DNA of 64,000 nucleotides from Antedon mediterranea (Eukaryota > Echinodermata > Crinoidea > Comatulida > Antedonidae), in NCBI RefSeq assembly GCF_964355755.1, contig NC_092674.1, positions 12,469,001-12,533,000 on the forward strand, written 5' to 3'. Positions 11,374-21,124 of this stretch are shown here, piece after piece. Every line of letters starts with the position of its first letter. Position 1 is the first letter of the stretch. Made by a program: the position numbers and the translations under genes. The notes under the pieces were generated by a model. The model did no database searches. It was not told where the DNA came from and was given only the letters and a program-made list of their open reading frames with translations.

Positions 11374-11795
11374 TATTCATTCATTCATTCATTCATTCAA
11401 TCTTTTATTTCGGAAACTCTGGTCCATAGAAAGTAAATTACATATAAATGAAATAAATAAAATAAACAAAATTACTACTACTCATCTCAGGATGGCATTC
11501 CATCTGGAGAGCATCTTCGACTTAACTAAGACATTGCTTATAATCGTTGAGATTAAAATATGCACGATATTGTTTACGTGTTTTAATATTATGTATGATT
11601 TTCAGACATAATTTTAAAAGCTTGCATGAAAATAGTGTAGTTTTCTCATCTTCTAAATCAAATGTCAACTGTATACGTGAAGCATACTTTTATTGGATTG
11701 TTATTGTATTGTTTTAACAATACACTACATTTCAGTTCCAACTTATCCTTACATACATAAACTTGGTTCTTAATTGATATGATAATCCTTATTGC
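11374..11795 (-). mobile_element. Possible LINE 3' fragment on minus strand
   Basis: On the minus strand the segment ends in a (TGAA)n-type tail (plus-strand 'attcattcattc' at 11377-11400) preceded by A-rich sequence, as in LINE 3' ends. A minus-strand frame around 11560-11690 is open but shows no diagnostic RT motif. It interrupts ankyrin unit a, because the 'gctacattg' stretch of the other units ends at about 11333. Assignment rests mainly on tail and context. Confidence 0.35.
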
Positions 11796-12156
11796 AGCTT
11801 ATAGGCTATGGGGCATGGCCTTCTATCGTTTCATTTCGTGATCCCCTATCGGGGGGGAGAATAAAATTGCTATGACAATTATAACAAAAATATAGATAAC
11901 CTTAAACTGGCCGGTCCCGCTTGTAAATTTTACGCGTCAACGAAATATGTTTGTTTTTATATGTATTTTATTGCGATATAGAAGATTTTTGTAGGTCAGT
12001 ACAGGTCGCACAATTGACCAATCAAAAAATTTGTCTTTTAACTCATGGAGCTGTGCAACAGTAACTGTCCAATCAGATTCCCTTACACAGCGGGATACGG
12101 CTACTAGACGATCGTAAACAAACATGTGTTGTTCTTCTGGAGCGCGGAGCAGGAAG

Positions 12157-14242
12157 ATGTCATCTTCTGATGATCAAAAACGTTGTTATTGACACAATAC
12201 ATCTAATTCTGGGACAATATTAACATTCACAGAAACCAAATGGAAAACTTTTTTAATGTGTACAAAAAGTTGGTGCAATCTAAGCGGCAATCAAAAGGAG
12301 TTTTGTAGCCGCAAATCCTTTTGAAAATATTGAGAGGAGCTTACCAATACTTGTTACCAATTCCTGGCGACGCTGGATGTCATAAAAAGATGCTATCAAT
12401 ATTTCACTGATTGTAGCAAACAAAGGCGAGCAGTAAAATATGAAATAGAGGATGTTAATTCATCCAACAATGAAGAAGGTAAATTCTATTTGTTTTAATG
12501 ATAGGTCTAGCCTAGGCTAGGCCCCTACTAGGCCTAGTAATTAGTTCATATCATACTGCCTTGCTAAAAAAAGCCTAGCTAGGTAGGTTGGCGGTGGGTA
12601 GCCTACAAAGTTTATTTTTTTAATATGTATTAAGCCTACGTAGAGTAGGCTAGGCCTAGTATATAATTTTTTTAAAATATCTGGGCCAACAAAAAATGAA
12701 TCCATAATTACAATATGAATTAGGCCTAGCTAGGGTGGCCCCAGTATTATTGTGTAGTGGACCTAGTTTGATGGTACCTCCATCTTGGGAAAAAACATTT
12801 GCATTTTATTATTCAATGTGGTAATGCATGCAAACCTTGGCAAGTAGCCTCAGGCAAGGACAGAATGGACCAACCTGATGCTTTATGTTGTTATTTGAGA
12901 CATATTATTTGAATTCTTGTACTGCAATATTAAATAGTGTATAGATGATACTGAACTGATTATATTATTATATTTATTACACAAACATTTAGAATCATAA
13001 ATATTATTAGTATTCTTTTTTTTTACAGAAGAATTTCAAGGATTAGAGTCAACAGAAGAGTTACTAAACGAAGGAGAGTTCTGCGATCACATGTAGCAAT
13101 TACACAAACTGCATAAAAAATGCTGAACGAAGTCGAAGAGTAGCCATCGGCTCACAAACAATTAAAATACCAAAAGCCGAACAGCAAATTCCAGAACAGT
13201 TGAAAACATTTTTATCTGCTAATCAAGTTCTTCTTTCAAATATGAAGCATGTGTGAAGCAGATCACCTCAAGGGAATAAATGTATTCATAACATCATCAT
13301 TATTATGCCATTCTATTTCAGAATCAAATGGAAAAGTTTTAATCAAGAAGAGGCAGACACCAGAATGTTTCTGTATGCGAAGTATGCTGCACACCATGGT
13401 GGTAAAGATATTGTTACAATCAGCCCTGACACTGATGATGTTTTTATTATTGGATTGGAATTTTGCAAAAGTCTGCATGGCTCTCACCTATATTTCAATA
13501 CTGGAAAAGATGCTAATCTCCGAACAATTCATCTGCAGGCTATTCAGGAACATATTGGAAATGATGTTTCAAATGCATTAATTAGACTACATTGCTTCAC
13601 AGGATGCGATTCAGTCAGAGCTTTTTTTGGGAACGGTAAAGTGAAGGCAATGAAACTCGTAATGGAAAACTCTAATTTATGCATTCTTTTCATTGGGCAA
13701 TTCTACCAGCAAACTTTCAGATGAATTACTTTGTGATCTAGAAACATTTGTATGTAGGCTGTACAGTATTGTCACAAGAACCAATCTGTCAATGAAGTAA
13801 GGTATGCAATGTTCTCAATGAATGTAAGAGCTGAAAATATGATGCCACACAATAAGGATACTGTATATAAACATATTCAGCATGCCAATTCTCAAGCTTC
13901 AATTCACAAAGCTAGTTTTATTCAACAACAAAATGCTCCATCTCCTGTTGGAAATGGGTGGAAGATGGCCGATAATAAACTCGTAATTGACTGGATGGAG
14001 AAGCAACCTGCTCTACACAGCATTCTCGAATTGTCATCCTGGTCATGTAAAAAGTCAAAATGCAATGAAGGGGTTGCAAATGAAAAATGCTGTGTATCCT
14101 TAGGATTCTCTTGTACAGAATTATGCTCGTGCAAAAACTGTAACAATCTTCTTCATACATCAGATGTTTGAAATTGATGGAGATGATAGCGATGATGAGG
14201 AAGAGTTTGAGCAGGAAGAACTTTTTAGTGTTACAGTAGTTT
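12157..14242 (+). pseudogene. Decayed transposon-encoded protein with CXC (tesmin/TSO1-like) cysteine cluster
   Basis: Exon 1 starts at ATG 12157 (acidic/Ser start, then a stop) and continues as 'ILTFTETKWKTF'. An intron at 12479-13028 has a GT start and a polypyrimidine-AG end. Exon 2 continues in pieces: 'AERSRRVAIGS', then 13305-13724 with 'EEADTRMFLYAKYAA', 'ISPDTDDVFIIGLEF' and 'LHCFTGCDSVRAFFGNGK', then 13809-14171. The last piece ends in a Cys-rich cluster, 'CKKSKCN', CC, 'CTELCSCKNCNN', resembling the CXC DNA-binding motif. An acidic C-terminus follows in another frame. 'EEADTR...FTGCD' proteins with CXC tails recur in invertebrate transposons to my recollection, and their catalytic role is not something I can state. 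Stops and at least three frameshifts make this copy dead; the extra D in 'PDTDD' may be a codon duplication. Confidence 0.65.
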
Positions 14243-14313
14243 AAGTGTAATTTATGGTTTACAAATGTTCATTTTACTTGGTCTACATGATTTTAATGTA
14301 ATAGGCCTATAAT

Positions 14314-14755
14314 ATGTAAATTTATATTAAACTATTTTGTAACTTAACTATTTTGTAACGTAAAAGATGAACCATGAGAAAGTATAAATAAAGAACCCAT
14401 GAGGTGATAAGCAATATTAAGACACAGGAGTATTATAAGAAACTTTCTACTTTGATGCTTACAATACATTAATATGCCTATAAAATGTAAATTTATATTA
14501 AACTATTTTGTAACTTAACTATTTTGTAACGTAACGGATGAACCATGAGAAAGTATAAAATAAAGAACCCATGAGATGATAAGCAATATTAAGAAACAGG
14601 AGTATTATAAGAAACTTTGCTGTAATAATTTCATTTATTTGTTACTAATTGATTATAATTCTATGTTATACATCTACAATGAAAACAATAATGCAACATT
14701 TGATTTATTACTAATTGATTATAATTCTATGTTATGCATCCAATGAAAACAAAAA
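14314..14755 (+). repeat. Tandem duplications in the 3' part of the DNA transposon
   Basis: A ~171-bp unit ('atgtaaatttatattaaac' through 'aagaaacttt') occurs twice, starting at 14314 and 14485. Next to it a ~65-bp unit containing 'ttactaattgattataattc' is also doubled (about 14640 and 14706). Both are non-coding. The remainder to 15246 is AT-rich and leads into the right terminal repeat. Confidence 0.8.
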
Positions 14756-15715
14756 GTTGCAATTATATAGGAGAGATAATATTAATAAATATTTTGTGAC
14801 AGCATAGTCATGAATTATAAAGATTGAAAATGCATCTTCTTTTCAGTGTGCTTAAATAAATATTAATTAAGGTTTACTAACAGATACATTTCTTACAAGG
14901 ACTACAATATTAATCTCAAAATTATGATAAAAATATTGCATGTTAAATGTAAAAGAAAGATACAGTATAAGTTATTCCAATGGAACGATTGTATTTTATC
15001 CAGTACTAACACTAACAGAAAATATACAAAATAGAGGGCGCTATTTCTATGTATTTCTTTATGTTGAGAAATTCGATTTTTTTACACCTAAAATTACACT
15101 TATTGCGTAACTTTTGAAAGCGGGACCGGCTGAATTTGTGTTAATCTAATTATTAACTATAAACTGTGTGAATATCTTCCTCCCCCCCGTTAGGAGATCA
15201 CGAAATTCGTTTTCTAGGCCTCTTTTTGGCTCATGCCCCATAGCCTATTAAAAGAAGCTATACTGGTAATGAGCGCAGTAACATCTGACAAACGGCGGGC
15301 TTTGATAACTGCTGTAAAATCAACAGGGGCTAAATTTGAACCAGAACACTGGGTTAACCCGATATCAATCACGAAAGATGCCCTGGATTATTTATCATCA
15401 TGTTTTAAATCAGATGTAATTAGAATTCTATAGACCTCAGCTTCATCCCTATTTCTAGATAAATGCCATTCATACTCATTGAGAGATGGCTGGTTTATTT
15501 AGCAGAAACCAGACATCGTTTAACTTGCATCAGCTTAAACTTATTATAGCTTGACCAAAATTATGCAAAAATCCCACCTCCTCTTGGGAGTTTTCTGCCG
15601 CTAGTTTAGGCCTCCTCCAAGGCAATTATTGTTATTGATTATACGAATTACGTAATTAGTTAGCTTAGCAATGATCTATGCCTCAAAAGCTCGGACGAGT
15701 TAGAATTTGAGGGGA

Positions 15716-15735
15716 AAGGTCATAGGTCAAGGTCA
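15716..15735 (+). promoter_or_regulatory. Cluster of three AGGTCA hexamers (possible nuclear-receptor site)
   Basis: The 20 bases hold AGGTCA three times: a direct repeat with one spacer base, then one with no spacer. The last copy forms 'tcaaggtca', the extended half-site of orphan receptors of the ERR/SF-1 type. The mirror copy is at 18132-18151. Sequence match only; regulatory use is speculative, since repeat families often carry such hexamers. Confidence 0.2.
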
Positions 15736-16098
15736 CAACTAACAAAAAACTATTTTACTGCCTAGAGACCACAGTTTTTATCCAATTCTCACCAAATTTA
15801 GCCACAATGATCAATGATCCATCATATAATTGTGGTTACATTTTGAAGAGTCAGGGTCAAAGATCAAGGTCCACAAAAAACAAAAAAAAAAGAAATAAAA
15901 AAAAATAATAAAAAAAAACCTCGACCTCAACTGTGAGAGGCTGGATACATAACCATTACACCAAACTTTCATCCACAACTTTGCAGTGTGCAGTTAGCCT
16001 ATTTACACTTAGAACTAAGAAAAAAAAAGTATATATATATATATATATATTTTCGAGAGACATTTTATGTGGGGGAATTTTACAGTAGGCGGATGTTT

Positions 16099-16120
16099 GT
16101 ACTCTCAGAGTACCCTCTAG
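16099..16120 (+). mobile_element. Helitron-type 3' terminus in the left arm
   Basis: A 7-bp-stem hairpin 'gtactctcagagtac' is followed by 'cctctag' and then T. That is the Helitron 3' signature (subterminal hairpin, CTRR, host T). The complementary copy is 17748-17769 in the right arm. A related uninterrupted host sequence near 41260-41290 ('caaataacagttcggaa', then 'tagttgg') lacks the element, supporting an insertion here. The 5' TC end was not located with confidence. Confidence 0.55.
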
Positions 16121-16557
16121 TTGGAATTGTTATTTGTAATAGTACAGGACTAATTTAAATGCAGAAGCTCACAGTAAGTTTACGTCGTTGTACCATTGTT
16201 TCCTGATAATTGGAATGTAATCAGTTTTTATTATAGTGATTTCTGATTTGACAAATTAAATTTGTCAAAATCAGAAATCACTATAATGTATGACTGATGA
16301 GTTCAAGTTCAATCTGAAAACATCACTGATGACACAAATTATAGCTAAACATTAATTATTATTGTCAACATAATCGAGTTGAAGGTATTGCTGTATATGT
16401 ACATAAATATCATAGTATAGCATACTGACAAAAAACGTTACATAAGGTAATTAGTCTATTTTCGTATACTAAGCGACATACATTTTCTATACCTGACATA
16501 ATTATTTGAAGTATGTATATCCCAATATATTTGGTTGGTGTCATAATATGCGATTTT

Positions 16558-17310
16558 AAACTCACATAAACATGCAATGAAATCCTCGTTATTGAAAAAA
16601 AAAATCTATTTATTAATATTAATATATTGTTTTCTCTTTTTACTTGGTTAGATAAAACATGTTACTAAGAAACGGCAAACATTCTAGTTTAAATTCTTTA
16701 TGTTAAGTACCCACAGATTGCACTATTTTCTGTAAGCTTAAATAGATTCTCTTTTCGTTCATGTGTTGGGAATAGAAAATATTTCTCTTCAAACAGTTTC
16801 CAAAATATTGGTACACAACAATGAAAAAAAAATGTGTGTTACGTTCTCGGTCACGGTCACTAGAACCATTCTTGCGACTGAGTTGAACTTCGAAAATGCC
16901 AGTCAGATGTAAAAACAAGTTAAAAAGAATAAATTAGCAATTGTCACTACATACTCATCCTTCAAAACTAGCCGCCATCAAGCAAACACTCAATGCACAC
17001 TCATTCAGATAAACAAAAAAATGCACTTATTTTCGGATGATTTTTTTCTTACTTAATTTGTGTATTGTTTTATATTAATGTACATCGTTTTTTTTTTTAA
17101 TATTATGACTCCAATTATATATTGGAAATAAGGATTTGATCGAGTCGACCTTAGATTTGCAAGTAACAGAGAAGCATTTCTCTTGTCCGTTGTCAGATGG
17201 TTATTGAATCTTTGTTGTTGATTTCTCTAATACTTATATGTAATTAACCGCTTTACGTCACTCTGTGTAGTAGGTACTACATACTCATCCTTCAAAACTG
17301 TCAGGTATAG
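16558..17310. repeat. Spacer between inverted-repeat arms
   Basis: This 753-bp spacer is non-coding. It resembles 4470-4930 and 36890-37310 in its left part and 41650-41830 in its right part. A 24-nt string beginning 'actacatactcatcc' occurs at 16947-16970 and again at 17276-17299, directly before the right arm. Confidence 0.75.
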
Positions 17311-18598
17311 AAAATCGCATATTATGACACCAACCAAATATATTGGGATATACATACTTCAAATAATTATGTCAGGTATAGAAAATGTATGTCGCTTAGT
17401 ATACGAAAATAGACTAATTACCTTATGTAACGTTTTTTGTCAGTATGCTATACTATGATATTTATGTACATATACAGCAATACCTTCAACTCGATTATGT
17501 TGACAATAATAATTAATGTTTAGCTATAATTTGTGTCATCAGTGATGTTTTCAGATTGAACTTGAACTCATCAGTCATACATTATAGTGATTTCTGATTT
17601 TGACAAATTTAATTTGTCAAATCAGAAATCACTATAATAAAAACTGATTACATTCCAATTATCAGGAAACAATGGTACAACGACGTAAACTTACTGTGAG
17701 CTTCTGCATTTAAATTAGTCCTGTACTATTACAAATAACAATTCCAACTAGAGGGTACTCTGAGAGTACAAACATCCGCCTACTGTAAAATTCCCCCACA
17801 TAAAATGTCTCTCGAAAATATATATATATATATATATACTTTTTTTTTCTTAGTTCTAAGTGTAAATAGGCTAACTGCACACTGCAAAGTTGTGGATGAA
17901 AGTTTGGTGTAATGGTTATGTATCCAGCCTCTCACAGTTGAGGTCGAGGTTTTTTTTTATTATTTTTTTTTATTTCTTTTTTTTTGTTTTTTGTGGACCT
18001 TGATCTTTGACCCTGACTCTTCAAAATGTAACCACAATTATATGATGGATCATTGATCATTGTGGCTAAATTTGGTGAGAATTGGATAAAAACTGTGGTC
18101 TCTAGGCAGTAAAATAGTTTTTTGTTAGTTGTGACCTTGACCTATGACCTTTCCCCTCAAATTCTAACTCGTCCGAGCTTTTGAGGCATAGATCATTGCT
18201 AAGCTAACTAATTACGTAATTCGTATAATCAATAACAATAATTGCCTTGGAGGAGGCCTAAACTAGCGGCAGAAAACTCCCAAGAGGAGGTGGGATTTTT
18301 GCATAATTTTGGTCAAGCTATAATAAGTTTAAGCTGATGCAAGTTAAACGATGTCTGGTTTCTGCTAAATAAACCAGCCATCTCTCAATGAGTATGAATG
18401 GCATTTATCTAGAAATAGGGATGAAGCTGAGGTCTATAGAATTCTAATTACATCTGATTTAAAACATGATGATAAATAATCCAGGGCATCTTTCGTGATT
18501 GATATCGGGTTAACCCAGTGTTCTGGTTCAAATTTAGCCCCTGTTGATTTTACAGCAGTTATCAAAGCCCGCCGTTTGTCAGATGTTACTGCGCTCAT
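17311..18598 (-). repeat. Right arm of the 1.29-kb inverted repeat
   Basis: It is the mirror image of 15269-16557. Its inner 430 bp (17311-17745) also resemble 40880-41285 in direct orientation, but at much lower identity, so the two arms separated far more recently than this family diverged. Outside the arm, from about 18638, the sequence matches 54708 onward ('cttcgactcaatgtatttc'). Confidence 0.9.
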
Positions 18599-18599
18599 A

Positions 18600-19165
18600 C
18601 ATATATATTATAACTCTAGTAACTGTCCTTTTCTGATATCTATCTTCGACTCAATGTATTTCATTTCTTTCATGAATATGAACAGTTTATCTTAAATGAA
18701 AGTTGAATTGAATTTGAATTGCTTGTTTATTGTATTAACCATTGTCTGTAATGTTAGTATTAATTTCTTTAAAATTAATCTTATGAGCGTTAGTTTTACA
18801 GCAACAATAGTACTTTATTTAACATTTTATAATAACAATAAATTACCCTAGATATGAATAAGTACAACACCGTGTTTGATAGTATCAAGAAGTGATAACA
18901 GTAAACAATTGTATGAATATGCTTGATAAACAAATAGACATAGCAGTCAATGAATTATTCAACAATTAGTATAATTGTGTTTGTTTTAGAATACAATATT
19001 GTGTGTATAAATGTACGTGGCGGAGCGTTTATTAGAGGGTGGAGGTTGGATATTCCAAAGATGTTTTATTGGCAAGGGGCGTTTATTCAAATATTTGCGG
19101 TAGGCCTAATTAGTATAATCAATATATTATTTAGTGTAAATCAAACACCAAATAATGACAATCAT
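18600..19165 (+). repeat. Interspersed repeat, left half of a LINE-split copy
   Basis: It matches 54705-54812 plus 55212-55223 plus 55787-56165 in order, and the 5.3-kb copy. It ends in 'aataatgacaatcat', and the family continues on the far side of the LINE at 21125 ('atcatcagtgtgcc'). There is no gene. Confidence 0.75.
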
Positions 19166-19184
19166 TACCCAAAAAGAAAATTAG

Positions 19185-19493
19185 AATATTTAAAAATAAT
19201 AGGCCTTGGCTCACAAAAGATGTAAGAAAGGAATTACTTAAGAATTATATTGCATCCAAAAACAAATGCAACGAGATGGAAAAAAAAAGATTAAAAAATG
19301 TGTAAATAAGAAAATCAAAGCATGTAAAAAAGAATATGGAGAAAAAATTGAGAACAAATTCAAGTGCCGGGACACCCGTCAGGCCTGGAATAGAGTTAGG
19401 AAAATTACAGGTATGGGGAAAAGAATAATGAAATTGAACACAGTTTTAAACCAAATGATTTTAATATTTTTTATTCTAGATTTGATGAAATAA
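19185..19493 (+). pseudogene. Broken N-terminal linker of the LINE ORF2
   Basis: After the start of the element a frame reads 'RPWLTKDVRKELLKNY', the conserved 'PW(L/F)..E' linker between endonuclease and RT. Helical Lys-rich sequence follows (19266-19493, 'CKKEYGEKIENKF', 'RQAWNRVRKITGM'). Frame changes separate it from the main RT ORF starting at 19508, so the original protein began further upstream. Confidence 0.65.
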
Positions 19494-19507
19494 ATTTTAA
19501 ATGTGAA

Positions 19508-20878
19508 ATGACTGCATCTGCTAAAGGGTTTAAAAATGAAATGAATGATAAAAGTGCAATAAAAATTGATTTAGATGATGTTAAGAAATATATGGAAAGG
19601 GTCAATGTTAGTAAAGCAAAGGGTCCGGACGGTGTATCAGGGCGTTTGATTAGATCATGTGCCTCTCAGCTTTCACCAATAATAAGCCAGCTTTTCCAGT
19701 GTTCACTGAACACGGGGGTGGTAACTGATCTATGGAAGGTCTTTGAGATTATACCTGTCCCGAAAATGTGTAACCCTAAAATCATTAACGACTTCAGACC
19801 AGTGGCATTAACATCTATTCTAATGAAGATCCTTGAGAAAATTGTTAGAAGTCAACTAATGTCTGAATGTAGTGATTTTATGGATAATAACCAATTTGCA
19901 TATCAATGTAATAGAGGGGTCGATGATGCTATTATAAACTTGTTAGACCTGGTGGTTTCACATTTAGATAAGAAGGGGACCTATGCTCGAGGGCTATTCA
20001 TAGACTTTTCATCTGCATTTAATTTGATGCAGCCTCATATTTTAATGAATAAAATGTCTGAATGGAAGGTTAATCTTTACCTTGCTCTATGGGTTGGTGA
20101 TTTTCTTACAAATTGGCTACAGTATGTTAAAGTTGGTAAATCTATCTCAGAGATTAGAAGGATCAACACTGGTGCACCCCAGGGTCTGTCACCAAGTTTA
20201 TTTACAATATATACTAGTGAATGTCGATCTTCATGTAGCATGTGTCATATCAAATACGCAGATGACATGGTACTGATTGGTCTATTGAAAACTGCTGACG
20301 ATCATGTGTATAAAGCTGAATATGTTAAATTAATGTCATGGTGCAATGACAATTACCTTAAGATTAATTTTAATAAAACTAAAGAAATTATATGGGATTT
20401 TAGGAAAAAGAAAAATGAAAAAAGTTATCTGATAGTTAATGATCAGACAATTGAACGTGTTCATGAAACCAAATATCTTGGTACACATATTAATGATCAA
20501 CTTAGTTTTGAAAAAAATACGGCCGAGATAATTAAGAAAGGTCACCAAAGGTTATATTTCCTAAGAAAGCTAAATAAATTTAATGTTAGCTGTGGTACTC
20601 TAAAATTATTCTATGAAACAGTTATTCAATCAGTGCTAGTTATCTCTTTTATTGCTTGGTTCGGTAATTTAAATGAAACACACAAGAAAGGTCTCATTAG
20701 AATTACTAAGATAGCATCAAATATAATTGGTTGTACGGTTAATGATTTAAAATATCTTCATGAAAAACAGGTCCTAAGTAAATTAAGTAAAATTTTAGAA
20801 GAAAAGAAACATCCAATACATATGAGATTTTTAAGAACAAGTCAGGCCGGTTACGGGCTCCTAGAGCTGATACGTTAA
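19508..20878 (+). CDS. LINE reverse transcriptase, 456-aa ORF
   Basis: Reverse transcriptase of a non-LTR retrotransposon, which would copy its own RNA at a nicked target site. Visible motifs are 'SKAKGPDGVSG' (res. 35-45), 'NDFRPVALTSILMKILEKI' (94-112), motif A 'FIDFSSAF' (164-171), motif B 'GAPQG' (222-226) and motif C 'YADD' (250-253) with both aspartates. The thumb contains 'LKINFNKTKEI', 'TKYLGTHI' and 'HPIHMRFL'. Motif B reads GAPQG-LSPS and lacks the two residues usually found between (GAPQGCVLSP), a 6-nt in-frame loss that may harm activity. The ORF ends early through a frameshift near 20850; the next frame continues to a stop at about 20943 with a plausible C-terminus. Met 19508 is simply the first in frame, not a natural start. 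The style is CR1/Rex1-like. Confidence 0.8.
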   Translation: MTASAKGFKNEMNDKSAIKIDLDDVKKYMERVNVSKAKGPDGVSGRLIRSCASQLSPIISQLFQCSLNTGVVTDLWKVFEIIPVPKMCNPKIINDFRPVALTSILMKILEKIVRSQLMSECSDFMDNNQFAYQCNRGVDDAIINLLDLVVSHLDKKGTYARGLFIDFSSAFNLMQPHILMNKMSEWKVNLYLALWVGDFLTNWLQYVKVGKSISEIRRINTGAPQGLSPSLFTIYTSECRSSCSMCHIKYADDMVLIGLLKTADDHVYKAEYVKLMSWCNDNYLKINFNKTKEIIWDFRKKKNEKSYLIVNDQTIERVHETKYLGTHINDQLSFEKNTAEIIKKGHQRLYFLRKLNKFNVSCGTLKLFYETVIQSVLVISFIAWFGNLNETHKKGLIRITKIASNIIGCTVNDLKYLHEKQVLSKLSKILEEKKHPIHMRFLRTSQAGYGLLELIR

Positions 20879-21124
20879 GAAACCGACTGTCTTTTGTATC
20901 AAATTCAACTCATATTTTTAACTCAAAGATTGTTAGATCATAATAGCGAACATGCAATATATATTTTAAAGTTTTACTGTTGATGGATGTTTTAATTAAT
21001 GTTTTTAAATTGTAAAGTTGTCCTATGTATGATGTAAATATGAATGTTTTACCATATTTTTATGTCAATGTACAATTTAGTATATATGGAACGAATAAAG
21101 ATTGATTTGATTTGATTTGATTTG

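Larger units (their letters stand above)
11803..15246 (+). mobile_element. DNA transposon (~3.4 kb) with ~125-bp inverted ends and CXC-type gene
   Basis: The ends are inverted copies: 'aggctatggggcatg' at 11803 and its complement ending at 15246. Matching continues inward through 'atttcgtgatc' and the G/C tract 'cgggggggaga' to 'ccggtcccgctt' (11911) and 'aagcgggaccgg' (15118). The borders are compatible with a TA target duplication. Inside lies one decayed, intron-bearing gene on the plus strand (12157-14242), followed by a noncoding tail with 171-bp and ~65-bp tandem repeats. I cannot place the terminal repeats in a named superfamily by eye. It sits in intron sequence of the minus-strand ankyrin gene. 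Confidence 0.7.
15269..16557 (+). repeat. Left arm of a 1.29-kb near-perfect inverted repeat
   Basis: It is the reverse complement of 17311-18598, with arms of 1289 and 1288 nt; the only differences I noticed are homopolymer lengths in the A-rich part near 15880-15920. It contains an internal hairpin around 16235-16285 ('agtgatttctgatttgac' and its complement), an (AT)n run at 16031-16051 and a Helitron-type 3' end at 16099-16120. No coding exon is seen. Confidence 0.9.
19166..21124 (+). mobile_element. 5'-truncated LINE (CR1/Rex1-like) with (TTTGA)n tail
   Basis: The element is inserted in the middle of the interspersed repeat; the uninterrupted order 'atcatcagtg' is seen at 5828 and 56157. 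A short 'atcat' is present on both sides (19161-19165 and 21125-21129). It holds an N-terminal remnant, a long RT ORF, ~180 bp of 3' UTR and a 3' tail of (TTTGA) units at about 21101-21124. The endonuclease domain is missing, as expected for 5' truncation. Confidence 0.85.

Noticed and set aside
16296-16330. 'ctgatgag' followed by 'tctgaaaac', reminiscent of a hammerhead ribozyme core
   Set aside because: The intervening sequence does not form a helix II and no matching cleavage-site helices are seen.
15269-18598. Inverted arms as TIRs of a single cut-and-paste transposon
   Set aside because: No target duplication is visible at 15268 and 18599, the spacer has no transposase, and the arms contain a complete Helitron-type end.
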